Shown here piece after piece: positions 45,925 to 57,063 of a stretch of DNA of 64,000 bases. The number at the start of each line of letters is the position of its first letter. Position 1 is the stretch's first letter. Below the pieces are notes generated by a model. The model was not told the origin of the DNA. It saw nothing but the letters and a program-made list of their open reading frames with translations, and made no database searches. The translations under genes were made by a program, and so were the position numbers. This DNA comes from Bos javanicus (taxonomy: Eukaryota; Chordata; Mammalia; Artiodactyla; Bovidae): assembly GCF_032452875.1 (NCBI RefSeq), contig NC_083880.1, positions 53,580,829 through 53,644,828 on the forward strand, given 5' to 3'.

Positions 45925-47024
45925 CAGTTCAGTTCAGTCGCTCAGTCGTGTCCGACTCTTTACGACCCCATGAACCGCAGCACACCAGGCCTCCCTGTCC
46001 ATCACCACCTCCTGGAGTTTACCCAAACTCATGTCCATTGAGTCGGTGATGCCATCCAACCATCTCATCCTCTGTCATCCCCTTCTCCTCCTGCCCTCAA
46101 TCTTTCCCAGCATCAGGGTCTTTTCAAATGAATCAGCTCTTTGTATCAGGTAGCCAAAGTACTGGAGTTTCAGCTTGAACATCAGTCCTTCCAATGCACA
46201 CCCAGGACTGATCTCCTTTAGGATGGACTGGTTGGGTCGCCTTGCAGTCCAAGGGACTCGCAAGAATGTTCTCCAACACCACAGTTCAAAAGCATCAATT
46301 ATTTGGTGCTCAGCTTTCTTTATGGTCCAACTCTCACATCCATACATGACTACTGGAAAAACCATGAAAGTGAAAATCGCTCAGTCATATCCTACTCTTT
46401 GCGACCCCATTGACTATACAGTCCACGGAATTCTTCAGGCCAGGATACTGGAGTGGGTAGCCATTCCGTTCTCCAGGACATCTTCCCAATGCAGGGATTG
46501 AACCCAGGTCTCCCACATTGCAGGCAGATGCTTTACCCTCTGAGCCACCAGGGAAGCCTTGACTAAATGGACTAATGTTAGCAAAGTAATGTCTCTGCTT
46601 TTTAATATGCTGTCTAGGTTGGTCATAACTTTCCTTCCAAGGAGCAAGCATCTTTTAATTTCATGGCTGCAATCACCATCTGCAGTGATTTTGGAGCCCA
46701 GAAAAATAAAGTCAGCCACTGTTTCCACTCTTTCCCCATCTATTTGCCATAAAATGATGGGACCATATGCCATGATCTTAGTTTTCTGAATGTTGAGCTT
46801 TAAGCCAACTTTTTCACTCTCTTCTTTCACTTTCATCAAGAGGCTCTTTAGTTCTTCTTCGCTTTCTGCCATAAGGTTGGTGTCATCTGCATATCTGAAG
46901 TTATTGATATTTCTCCCAGCAATCTTGATTTCAGCTTATGCTTCTTCCAAACAAGCTTCTCATGATGTACTCTGCATATAAGTTAAATAAGCAGGGTGAC
47001 AATATACAGCCTTGACGTACTTTT
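45925..47024 (-). mobile_element. BovB 3' portion nested antisense in the BovB 5' region
   Basis: Antisense from 'cagttcagtcgctcagtcgt' to the RT region ('acagccttgacgtactttt'). TSD TTGTCT at 45919-45924 and 47025-47030. It is itself interrupted by a SINE. Confidence 0.88.
46366..46558 (-). mobile_element. Bov-tA SINE nested in the nested BovB
   Basis: Antisense 'gaaaatcgctcagtcatatc' to 'gagccaccagggaagcc'. BovB sequence reads '...aaaaaccat' before it and 'ttgactaaatggac' after it. No clear TSD. Confidence 0.85.
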
Positions 47025-47476
47025 TTGTCTAACTCAATGAAATTATGAGCCATGCCGTGAAGGGCCACCCAAGACGGATGGGTCATGGTGGAACATTCTG
47101 ACAAAACGTGGTCCACTGGAGAAGGGAATGGCAAACCACTTCAGTATTCCTGTCTTGAGAACCCCATGAACAATATGAAAAGGCAAAAGATAGGACACTG
47201 AAAGATGAATTACCCAGGTTTGTAGGTGCCCAATATGCTACTGGAGATCAGTGGAGAAATAACTCCAGAAAGAATGAACAGATGGAGCCAAATCGGAAAA
47301 ACACCTAGTTGTGGATTTGACTGGTGACGGAAGTCAAGTCCGAGGCTGTAAAGAGCAATACTGCATAGGAACCTGGAATGTTAGGTCCATGAATCAAGGC
47401 AGATTGGATGTGGTCAAACAGGAGATGGCAAGAGTGAACTTTGACATTTTAGGAATCAGTGAACTAAAATGGACTC

Positions 47477-47687
47477 GTTTGTGGTTTAGCCCCTAAGTCG
47501 TGTCTGACTCTCGTGACACCATGGACTACAGCTCCCCAGACTCCTCTGGCCATAGGATTTCTGAGCAAGAATGCTGGAGTGGGTTGCCATTTCCTTCTCC
47601 AGGAGATCTTCATGGCCAAAGCATTGAACCCAAGTCTCCTGCACTGCTGGCAGATTCTTTACCAACTGAGCTACAAGGGAAGCCCCC
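47477..47687 (-). mobile_element. Bov-tA SINE nested in BovB
   Basis: Antisense 'tttgtggtttagcccctaag' to 'ctacaagggaagccccc'. Short TSD AAATGGA at 47467-47473 and 47688-47694. Confidence 0.88.
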
Positions 47688-50659
47688 AAATGGAATGGAA
47701 TGGAATTATATCTACTACTATGAGAAAGAATCCCTTAGAAGAAATGGTGTAGCCATCATAGTCAACAAAAGTCCAAAATGCAGTACTTGCATGAAATCTC
47801 AAAAATGACACAATGATCTCTGTTTGTTTCCAAGGCAAACCATTCAATATCACAGTAATCCAAGTCTATGCCCCGACCAGTAACGCTGAAGAAGCTGAAG
47901 TTGAATGGTTCTGTGAAGACCTACCAGACCTTTTAGAATCAACACCCCAAAAAGATGTTCTTTTCAGTATAGGGGACTGGAATGCAAAACTAGGAAATCA
48001 CAGGATACCTCGAGTAACAGGCAAATTTGGCCTTGGAGTACAAAATGAATCAGAGCAAAGGCTAATAGACTTTTGCCCCCCCAAAAAAACGCACTGGTCA
48101 TAGCAAACACCCTCTTCCAACAACACGAGAGAAGACTATACACATGGACATCACCAGGTGGTCAACACCGAAATCAGATTGATTACATTCTTTGCAGCCA
48201 AAGATGGAGAAGCTCTATACAGTCAGCAAAAATAAGACCTGGAACTAACTGTAGCCAAATTTATTGGCCACATGAACTCTTTATTGTGAAATTCAGACTT
48301 AAATCAAAGAAAGTAGGGAAAGCCATTAGACCATTCAGGTATGACCCAAATCAAATGCCTTACGATTATACAGTGGAAGTGAGAAATAGATTCAAGGGAT
48401 CAGATTTGATAGAGTGCCTGAAGAACTATGGACGGAGGTTCCTGACATTGTACAGGAGGCAGTGATCAAGACCATTCCCAAGAAAAAGAAATGCAAAAAG
48501 GCAAAATAGTTGTCTGAGGAGCCCTTACAAATAGCTGTGAAAAGAAGAGAAGCGAAGGCAAAGGTGAAAAGGAAAGATACACCCATTTGAATGCAGAGTT
48601 CCAAAGAATAGCAAGGAGAGATTAAAAAAAAAAAAAAAAAGCCTTCCTCAGTGACCAATGCAAAGACATAGAGGAAAACAATAGAATGGGAAAGACTAGA
48701 GATCTCTTCAAGAAAATTAGAGACACCAAAGGAACATTTCATGCATAATGGGCTCGATAAAGGACAGAAATGCTATGTACCTAACAGAAGAAGAAGACAT
48801 TAAGAAGAAGGGCCAAGAATACACAGAACTATAAAAGATCTTCACAACCCAGATAATCACGATGGTGTGATCACTCACCTAGAGCCAGACATCCTGGAAT
48901 GTGAAGTCAAGTGGGCCTTAGGAAGCATCACTATGAACAAAGCTAGTGGAGGTGATGGAATTCCAGTTGAGCTATTTCAAATGCTAAAAGATGATGCTGT
49001 GAAAGTGCTGCACTCAATATGCCACCAAATTTGGAAAACTCAGCAGTGGCCACAGGACTGGAAAAGGTCAGTTTTCATTCCAATCCCAAAAAAAGGCAAT
49101 GCCAAACAATGTTCAAATTACTGCACAATTGCACTCATCTCACATGCTAGCAAAATGATGCTCAAAATTCTCCAAGCTAGGCTTCAACAGTACGTGAACT
49201 GTAAACTTCCAGATGTTCAAGCTGGATTTAGAAAAGACAGAGGAACCAGAGATCAAATTGCCAACATCCGTTGGATCATCAAAAAAGCAAGAGAGTTCCA
49301 GAAAAACATCTACTTCTGCTTTAATGATAGTCAAAGTCCAAAGCCTTTGACTGTGTGGATCACAACAAACTGGGAAATTCTTAAAAGAGATGCAAATACC
49401 AGATCATCTGACCTGCTTCCTGAGAAATCTGTATACAGGTCAAGAAGCAATAGTTAGAACTGGACATGGAACAACAGACTGGTTCCAAATTGGGAAAGGA
49501 GTACATCAAGGCTGTATATTGTCACTGTGCTTATTTAATTTATATGCAGAGTACATCATGAGAAATGCTGGATTGGATGAAGCACAAGCAGGAACCAAGA
49601 TTGCCAGGAGAAATATTAACAACCTCAGATATGCAGATGATACCACCCTTATGGCAGAAAGTGAAGAAGAACTAAAGAGCCTCTTGATGAAAGTGAAAGA
49701 AGAGAGTGAAAAAGTTGGCTTAAAGCTCAACATTCAGAAAACTAAGATCATGGCATTTGGTCCCATCACTTCATGGCAAATAGATGGGAAACACTGGAAA
49801 CAGTGAGAGACTTTATTTTTCCGGGCTCCAAAATCACTGTAGATGGTGACTGAGCCATGAAATTAAAAGACGCTTGCTCCTTGGAAGAAAAGTTACGACC
49901 AACCTAGACAGCATATTAAAAAGCAGAGACATTACTTTGCCAACAAAGGTCCATCCAGTCAAAGCTATGGTTTTTCCAGTAGTCATGTATGGATATGAGA
50001 GTTGGACTATAAAGAAAGGTGAGAGCTGAAGAATTGATGCTTTTGAACCGTGGTGTTGGAGAAGACTCTTGAGAGTTCCTTAAACTGCAAGGAGATCCAA
50101 CCAGTCCATCCTAAGGGAAATCAGTCCTGAATATCCATTGGAAGGACTGATGCTGAAGCTGAAACGCCAATACTTTGGCTACCTGATGAGAAGTACTGAC
50201 TCATTTGAAAAGACCCTGATGCTGGGAAAGATTGAGGACAGTAGGAGACGACAGAGGATGAGATGGTTGGATGGCATCACTGACTCAGTGGACATGAGTT
50301 TGGGTAAACTCTGGGAGTTGGTAATGGGCAGGGAAGCCTGGCATGCTGTAGTCCATGGGGTTGCAAGGAATCAGACATGACTGAGTGACTGAACTGAACT
50401 GAACTGAACTGAGGTGTTGCCTCTGACCCATCTCAAGAGTGCCTTCCACATTTCAGGGAATTGCCAAACAGTGAGTCACCAGGTTGCTCCCGGGAATCTT
50501 GTATCTTTCTCTGCCTGGGTCACGTGGTGCCTCAGCCGCAGGCTTCTCAGGGATCACCTCTCACTGTCGGACAGGACTGTTGAGTCGGTTGGCCATTTTT
50601 GTGCCTTTATTTGCAAGGAGAGATCACTGGGGGAAAAAGGTCGCCTTTCTGTCAGCCGG

Positions 50660-50950
50660 TGACTCTCAGTACCCCCATTCTATGGCAGGTAGGCTAAGAG
50701 TGGGTTCTGGTATATCCCAGGAACTTCTCTCAGACTCACCCCTTGGCTACATTCTCAGAAACTGGAAAATTTAGACCCTGCAAAAGGCCTGGCCCCAATA
50801 GAAACTGGGGGAAGAAAAAAAAAAACAAGGCCTCTGAATGGCACACTAGCTTTGCCAAAAACAGGGAAAGGACTCAATTTCCTTATGTTCAGTCCTTCAT
50901 GGCCCTCCGTCAGAATCCGGATTTGAGAGACTCATGCCGCATGTGTCTTT
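50660..50950 (+). pseudogene. ERV gag matrix-like remnant
   Basis: Two partial frames (50484-50774 and 50743-51057) carry pieces that resemble the N-terminal gag region of class I ERVs: a hydrophobic segment near 50727-50770 and a second near 50878-50935. The frames are offset by an indel near the A-run at 50816-50826, with stops. It cannot make Gag. Confidence 0.5.
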
Positions 50951-51612
50951 CTGTTGCCTCCCTATCTCCTGTCCCCCTCTGTCTCTCTCCCTCAGATTCC
51001 CTAGATGACCCCTACTTGATCTTTCATAGCCACATGATCTCTAGGAAAGGATTCTGAGGTTCCCTTTGGTCCAGGTCTTTCTCCTATATTCAAAAGCCTT
51101 TCTCCTATATTCAAAAAAAGTTTCTGAAGCATCAGAAACTCTCCTAACATTCTAAAGAATCCCCTTCTAACTATGCTTATCTCTCAGGTGAGGAGGGAAC
51201 CAAGCTTCCCCTACTCCTGAACATCCTAAAGAATTCCTTTTAACTACTCCTGTTTCTCAGGGTGGGTAAGGACCAAGCTTTCCAGACTCCTGCAAATTCC
51301 CTTAACCCTTCAGATTCTTCTGATGGGACAAAGACCTCCCTTTCCATCAGAGGGACAATCCAAGATTTTTATCAGTTGATCTGCGCCTGATATCAGAGTC
51401 AATTTGAGCACTATTTGGTCTATATTTTAGCTATAGAACTATGACTACAGAAAGGAAAGATGACTTTTTGACACAGGAATACCATGATATTCTTTAGACT
51501 CAGAAGAAAACTGGTTAAAATGAAACTTTTTATTGGAAACTGCAAAACTGTTTCTTTTTGCATATGCAATTAAAAACAACTAGCTTGTTAAAAAGCCTGC
51601 CTAGGGAAAAGT

Positions 51613-51894
51613 TCATAGAAGGCAATGGTACCCCACTCCAGTACTCTTGCCTGGAAACTCGCATGGACGGAGGAGCCTGGTAGGCTGCAGCCCATGGGGT
51701 CGCTAAGAGTCAGACACGACTGAGCGACTTCACTTTCACTTTTCACTTTTATGCATTGGACAAGGAAATGGCAACCCATTCCAGTGTTCTTGCCTGGAGA
51801 ATCCCAGGGACAGGGGAGCCTGGTGGGCTGCTGTCTATGGGGTCGCAAAAGTCGGACACAACTGAAGCGACCTAGCAGCAGCAGCAGCAGCAAA
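51613..51894 (+). mobile_element. BOVA2-type SINE dimer
   Basis: Two BovA monomers with an (AGC)n tail. TSD GAAAAGT at 51606-51612 and 51895-51901. Confidence 0.92.
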
Positions 51895-52028
51895 GAAAAG
51901 TAAGTGCTTATCAGACAATTGTAAATACAAGAAAAATTAACCTAAATGAATTTCAGATTCACGTGAATGATTCAATATTAAATATCTAGTATTAATATTT
52001 GTTTGCTAATCTAATATAGACATGTCTA

Positions 52029-52753
52029 TAAAGCCTCTTGATGAAAGTGAAAGAGGGAGTGAAAAAGTTGGCTTAAAGCTCAACATTCAGAAAATGAAGA
52101 TCATGGCATCTGGTCCCATCACTTCATGGCAAATAGATGGGGAAACAGTGGAAACAGTGGCTGACTTTATTTTTCTGGGCTCCAAAATGATTGCAGATGG
52201 TGATTGCAGCCATGAAATTAAAAGACGCTTACTCCTTGAAAGGAAAGTTATGACCAACATATTAAAAAGCAGAGATATTACTTTGCCAACAAAGGTCTGT
52301 CTAGTCAAGGCTATGGTTTTTCCAGTGGTCATGTATGGATGTGAGAGTTGGACTGTGAAGAAAGCTGAGCACCTAAGAATTGATGCTTTTGAACCGTGGT
52401 GTTGGAGAAGACTCTTGAGAGTCCCTTGGACTGCAAGGAGATCCAACCAGTCCATCCTAAAGGAGACCAGTCCTGGATGTTCATTGGAAGGACTCATGCT
52501 GAGGCTGAAACTCCAATACTTTGGCTAACTCATGGGAAGAGTTGACTCGTTGGAAAAGACTCTGATGCTGGGAGGGACCGGGGGCAGGAGGAGAAGGGGA
52601 CGACAGAGGATAAGATGGTTGGATGGCATCACTGACTCGATGCACATGAGTTTGGGTGAACTCTGGGAGTTGCTGATGGACAAGGAGGCCTGGCGTGCTG
52701 CGATTCATGGGGTCTCAAAGAATCAGACACGACTGAGCGACTGAACTGAACTG
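52029..52753 (+). mobile_element. BovB 3' portion nested in the ERV
   Basis: Sense 'aaagcctcttgatgaaagtg' to 'cgactgaactgaactgag'. ERV copy A has no insertion at the matching site (about 307-360). The open frame 52022-52528 is the BovB C-terminal segment. Confidence 0.9.
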
Positions 52754-53576
52754 AGGTTTATTATAAGTTAAATATTGTTATATCTGTTACAAATTTGTCA
52801 GCAAGGAGAGTACCTCGAGTGAAGAAACTTCCAAAAAAAAAAAAAATGTAAATGAGATGTGAGCTTTTAGATAAACTCTGTTAAGAATAATTATACTTTA
52901 GAAATGTCTGTCTAAAACAGTCTCTGAAGAACTGGGGTAACTTGAGTTTCTAGGGTTGTACTAAACTAAGTAATAAAAGTTTATTAAATAGCTAGGTCAT
53001 TTCCAAATGAAATAAGATTTTGAAACATTAATTACTGAACACTAACTTCCTCTAACAGAGAAACTAAAGGGATTGTGGACTGCTAATAAATATGTCTGGT
53101 GCCATCCTGAGATGTTCTTTATAAGAAAACAAATGTTTTTAGAAATTAAAGCTGGTATCGATGTTCACCAATCTACAGAATGCCAATATAAAGGACAGTT
53201 CATGATTGCTTAAGGAAAATAAGATGTATGTTTTTAGTAAAAAAGGTATGGACATGAAATTGCAGTTTATTAAGAAAAAAGAGAGTAAGTCTGACTTACA
53301 GGTGGCTATTTCTAAATAAACAAAGTGACTTTAAAGAAAAGAGAGAGAGTTTAATGGAAAGCAGACCCCAAGAAAAGACTTTTGTACATAATACAAGTTT
53401 TCTTGACATGTTGAACTGCCTTTGATAATGGATTTTAAGTTTTTTTATCTCTGAAATGATCTGTTCTATGTTTATCATTGAAACCTTTTGTTAATTTTGG
53501 CTAAGCAAGTAACTGTTGTTTCACAATGATCTATATGATCCTATCTGACTGTTATGGACCCTACTGGTATTTTTGG

Positions 53577-53794
53577 CAAAACTTCCTAAAATTAAATTCT
53601 AATGCAGTTCTTTTGACTTTTAGCTTTTTGACTTTGAGATGCTTCATAGGGACCCTGAGACATCCCAAAGAGAGATACTAAAATGCAAAACTTTCTAAAA
53701 TTAAATTCTAATGCAGTTCTTTTGACTTTTAGCTTTTTGACTTTGGGATGCTTCACAGGGACCCTGAGACATCCCAAAGAGAGGTATTAAAATG
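53577..53794 (+). repeat. Tandem duplication, 109-bp unit x2
   Basis: 53577-53685 and 53686-53794 are nearly identical. Differences are scattered single bases such as 'gagatgcttcatag' versus 'gggatgcttcacag'. Confidence 0.92.
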
Positions 53795-55598
53795 CATGGG
53801 TTCATTTGACATGCTAATTTACATGGGACTTATTGTTGGAGAAGTGATACATCTTGTCAGGTTACTGTATGGTTGATGTTACTAATATAGATATCCTAAA
53901 ATTATGTGGAATTCATAAAGATCTGATATGTCCTGATAAAATATTGTCAATTATAATTCTAGTTATCATATTAAAGCGTTACATGTCACAGCAATGACCA
54001 GGTTGCTTTGTCAATTGCAATGCAAAAGATTTTAAACATGCCTTCTATGGTTTCACTCTGATGCCTTTGGAAGAATACTGCTAGTTCTTCAAGATTTATG
54101 GAAAAGACTTTTCTAAGATTAACCAGATAAACAAATTTTGTTATTAACAGTAAACTGGTGCCAGACTGGAATTTGGTTTTCTGTCTCTATTAAGACAACA
54201 AAGGTTTCTTAGAATGCAGCTCTTGATGACAGATTGTGAATTTCTTTGCCTTTAAGTGAGATTTGTTTTTAAAATTTTTTGTTACTTTGGCAAAGTAAAT
54301 AAGTATTATTTCACAATGATCTATGAAGATTACGGTACCTGTAGAGAAAGGTCATCCTGCTTCTACAAAATTAACCCCTCACTGTCAAACTATTGCTATC
54401 CTGATGTCCTTGAAATATGACAATAGTCTACTCCTAAATTGGGGAAATTAAACTGGGTAAGCAGTAGCTGTAAATCAAACAGTCAGGGCTATGGGAAGTC
54501 CAAGATGGCTGCTTGACTTTTCCTGGCTTCCTGATGAAAGACATTTTTATTTGATGGGATAAAGCCTTCCCTGGCTGCAGGGTAAATGCTCTCATAAAGA
54601 AAAATGTTTACATTTCACTGAACTTTGCTTTCTAGTTTTGTTATTCACTTCCTTGTTGTTATGTTGTATTGTTAAGATTTTCATCAAGTTTTTAAAAGGA
54701 CACTCTAACCTTGTTTCTAAAGTTTATATCTGTAGTCAATCTCTGAAAGGTCAAATGCTCCATGATGTACAACCAGGAAATTCACACCTGGCTATCATCA
54801 TTTAACTAAGTCAGATGGCCTGGGGTATACCTAATGGAAATTCTTGACTTAAATTCTAGCTTGTGACCTAACTAATAACTGCTAGCTATATTAATTTCTA
54901 TGTTGCCTATATCAGAAAATTGTTGTCTCTTACATTAACAAGTATGTGACTGAGCCACTGATAAACTGATGATAATACATATTGCCATATAAGATCAATG
55001 ATTGTAATAATGTAACTCTAGATATGGGAAGAAGCAACAAGAAGGAATATTTTCCTGGACCAAGAGGCTATTAAGACAGGTATGGGCCAGAGACTTTTGC
55101 TATTCACAGGGCCTAGTTCAATAACAGCATGCTGAGTGCCTATCAATGGAATCTTTGCTAGACCTGGAAATGAGCCTTTCCAGCCCCATGGGACACAATG
55201 GCCATGAAATGCCCCCAAAGCATGGTCAAATCTGTGGCTATGAAAGGGCCCTGTCGACTGAAAACTGGCACTCGCAGACTGCTTGTGCAAAAAATTAAAT
55301 CATGGCCACTACAACTGCTGAACTTCAACACCCCTTGAAAAGAATTCAGGGTGGCTCTCAGAAATGAGGCACTCAATCTGTGCTCTGGGAAAAATGGACA
55401 AAACAGGCCTTCATATAGTCAGATGTTTTCAGGTAAAGATGTGTTCTTTTTTTATGAGTCCAAATTCTTGCATCTTCTCATACCTACAGAAGCACCAACA
55501 TCATGTGCCAATGTCTGGTTCCGATTCTCCTGTCTAGCCTTTCTCCTAGGCACACCGACAGCTCTTCTTTACTTGTATGTATCTTTAGCCCTCTTGTT

Positions 55599-55877
55599 GG
55601 ATGAGATGGCTGGATGGCATCACCAACTCGATGAACTCCAGGAGTTGGTGATGGACAGGGAGGCCTGGCGTGCTGCAATTCATGGGGTCACAAAGAGTCG
55701 GACACGACAGATCGACTTCATTTTCACTTTTCACTTTCCTGCATTGGAGAAGGAAACGGCAACCCACTCCAGTGTTCTTGCCTGGAGAATCCCAGGGACG
55801 GGGGAGCCTGGTAGGCTGCCATCTACGGGGTCACACAGAGTCGGACACGACTGAAGTGACTTAGCAGCAACAGCAGC
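55599..55877 (+). mobile_element. Chimeric BovB 3' end / BovA SINE
   Basis: The first part is BovB 3' sequence ('gatgagatggctggatggca', 'ggagttggtgatggacaggg'). It passes through the shared 'catggggtcacaaagagtcgg' region into a standard second BovA monomer and a CAGCAGCAG tail. One perfect 12-bp TSD, AGCCCTCTTGTT, flanks the whole unit (55587-55598 and 55878-55889), so it inserted as one piece. Confidence 0.88.
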
Positions 55878-56275
55878 AGCCCTCTTGTTAAGTTTGTTTC
55901 TTTGAGAATGCAGCAAATGGATCTCTGAATGGTAACACAAAAATATTACCTGGCCAACAGCCAAGTGTTCACCTGCCCTCCTGTTGGCCAACAGAAGCAT
56001 AAAATCATACACTCTTGCAAAGGTAAATTATCTAGACTTTGATAACTGGACCCTTGTACTGACAGAATGTGGCAAGACTACAGGACTGCTGTATGGACCA
56101 ACTTCTCAACTTTGAGAACTCTGTTTATTGGAACACTCCATCAATTACTGTGAATGGACTGTTTCCACTAAAACCTACAATATGTTCTACATTGTTACTT
56201 ATAGAGTTAATAAGACTGCTTGTGTTATTTTGCCTTGTTCCAGTGGTCTTCAGCCTAAACAATCCTGGGGTGGAC

Positions 56276-57063
56276 TGTTGGGGAACTGTACAAAAATAGT
56301 CTTGTTTAGACTTCACAAACAAAGCAGAACAGCCTCTGACCTTGCTTCTAACCTGCCTGGACACTGCCCTGACTGGGAGTGACTGGGAGTGACTGCCTGC
56401 TGTGAGTGCAAGACTTGCAGCACCATAGATAAAATGGGGGAGAAATCTTGAGATTGTTGAGCCCCTGGAGGGGCCTGGCCAACCAAGCCCCAGGCTTAGT
56501 CACATTCCAAGTTTTACAAGACAAAAACAAACAGCATTAACGGGAAGCCAGGCTTGCAGTCTGGTCACAGATTGATGATGGTATCAGTCTGCCTTCATCT
56601 GGTGGCTCAGATGGTAAAGCGTCTGTCTACAATGCGGGAGACCTGGGTTCGATCCCTGGGAAGATCCCCTGGAGAAGGAAATGGCAATCCACTCCAGTAC
56701 TATTGCCTGGAAAAGCCCATGGACAGAGATGCCTGGTAGGCTACAGTCCATCGGACACGACTGAGCAACAGGGCTATAGGGCTGGGATTTTAAACAGGAA
56801 CCCCAAATAGCAATCTTTGAAGTCCCACCCACATAGCGGACTGCCTGGGACCCTTTCCCAATTGGGACTCCAAATGTGCTGTGTCACGAATGGACTTCCC
56901 AGCGCTGATTAAGTCTGGGTGTTGGTCCAAAACCCAATTTGGTGATGTATTCTCTGCTCTATTTCTCTTTTCTTTTAATGTTAGTATGTTGAAAGTAAGC
57001 TAGATAATTCTCTAATAAATATATTATTTATTTGTATATAACGAGTGGCTTGTTTTGTTAACA
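56276..57063 (+). mobile_element. 3' LTR of the class I ERV
   Basis: Begins TGTTGGGGAACTG and ends ...TGTTTTGTTAACA. It has an AATAAA at 57014-57019 about 45 bp before the end, as expected for R/U5. About 613 bp when the nested SINE is removed. The end is inferred, since no second LTR is available for comparison. Confidence 0.6.
56596..56768 (+). mobile_element. Bov-tA SINE nested in LTR
   Basis: Sense head 'atctggtggctcagatggta' with 'gggttcgatccctggg', body to 'tcggacacgactgagcaac'. The tail is shortened. Confidence 0.88.

Larger units (their letters stand above)
45558..50405 (+). mobile_element. Near full-length BovB LINE with nested insertions
   Basis: The 5' UTR begins about 45558 ('ggcggaggggagggttggcg') and continues to 45918 ('ggaccacagccttgtct'). 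It is interrupted by an antisense BovB (45925-47024), resumes 'ttgtctaactcaatgaaatt', is interrupted again by a SINE (47477-47687), then runs to the 3' end 'ctgaactgaactgaactgag'. With insertions removed it is about 3.5 kb, close to a complete element. Endonuclease frames lie at 47813-48103 and 48073-48465; RT frames at 48867-49457 and 49390-49806, the last with YADD. Frameshifts and stops make it inactive. Confidence 0.92.
50406..57063 (+). mobile_element. Degraded class I ERV, copy B (5' LTR missing)
   Basis: Composite: leader-like sequence (50406-50660), a gag-like fragment, long AT-rich non-coding interior homologous to 1-1745, a region where env would be expected (about 55.2-56.25 kb, no certain motif), and a 3' LTR. 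No RT motifs are visible between gag and LTR, so pol is deleted or replaced. It is interrupted by BOVA2 (51613-51894), BovB (52029-52753), a BovB/BOVA2 chimera (55599-55877) and a SINE in the LTR. The left side abuts a BovB 3' end; no 5' LTR is seen. Confidence 0.6.

Noticed and set aside
55351..55620. Retroviral env gene
   Set aside because: Position fits env in the ERV, but I see no reliable signature, and the frame runs into a SINE/BovB insertion. Left as part of the ERV without a gene call.
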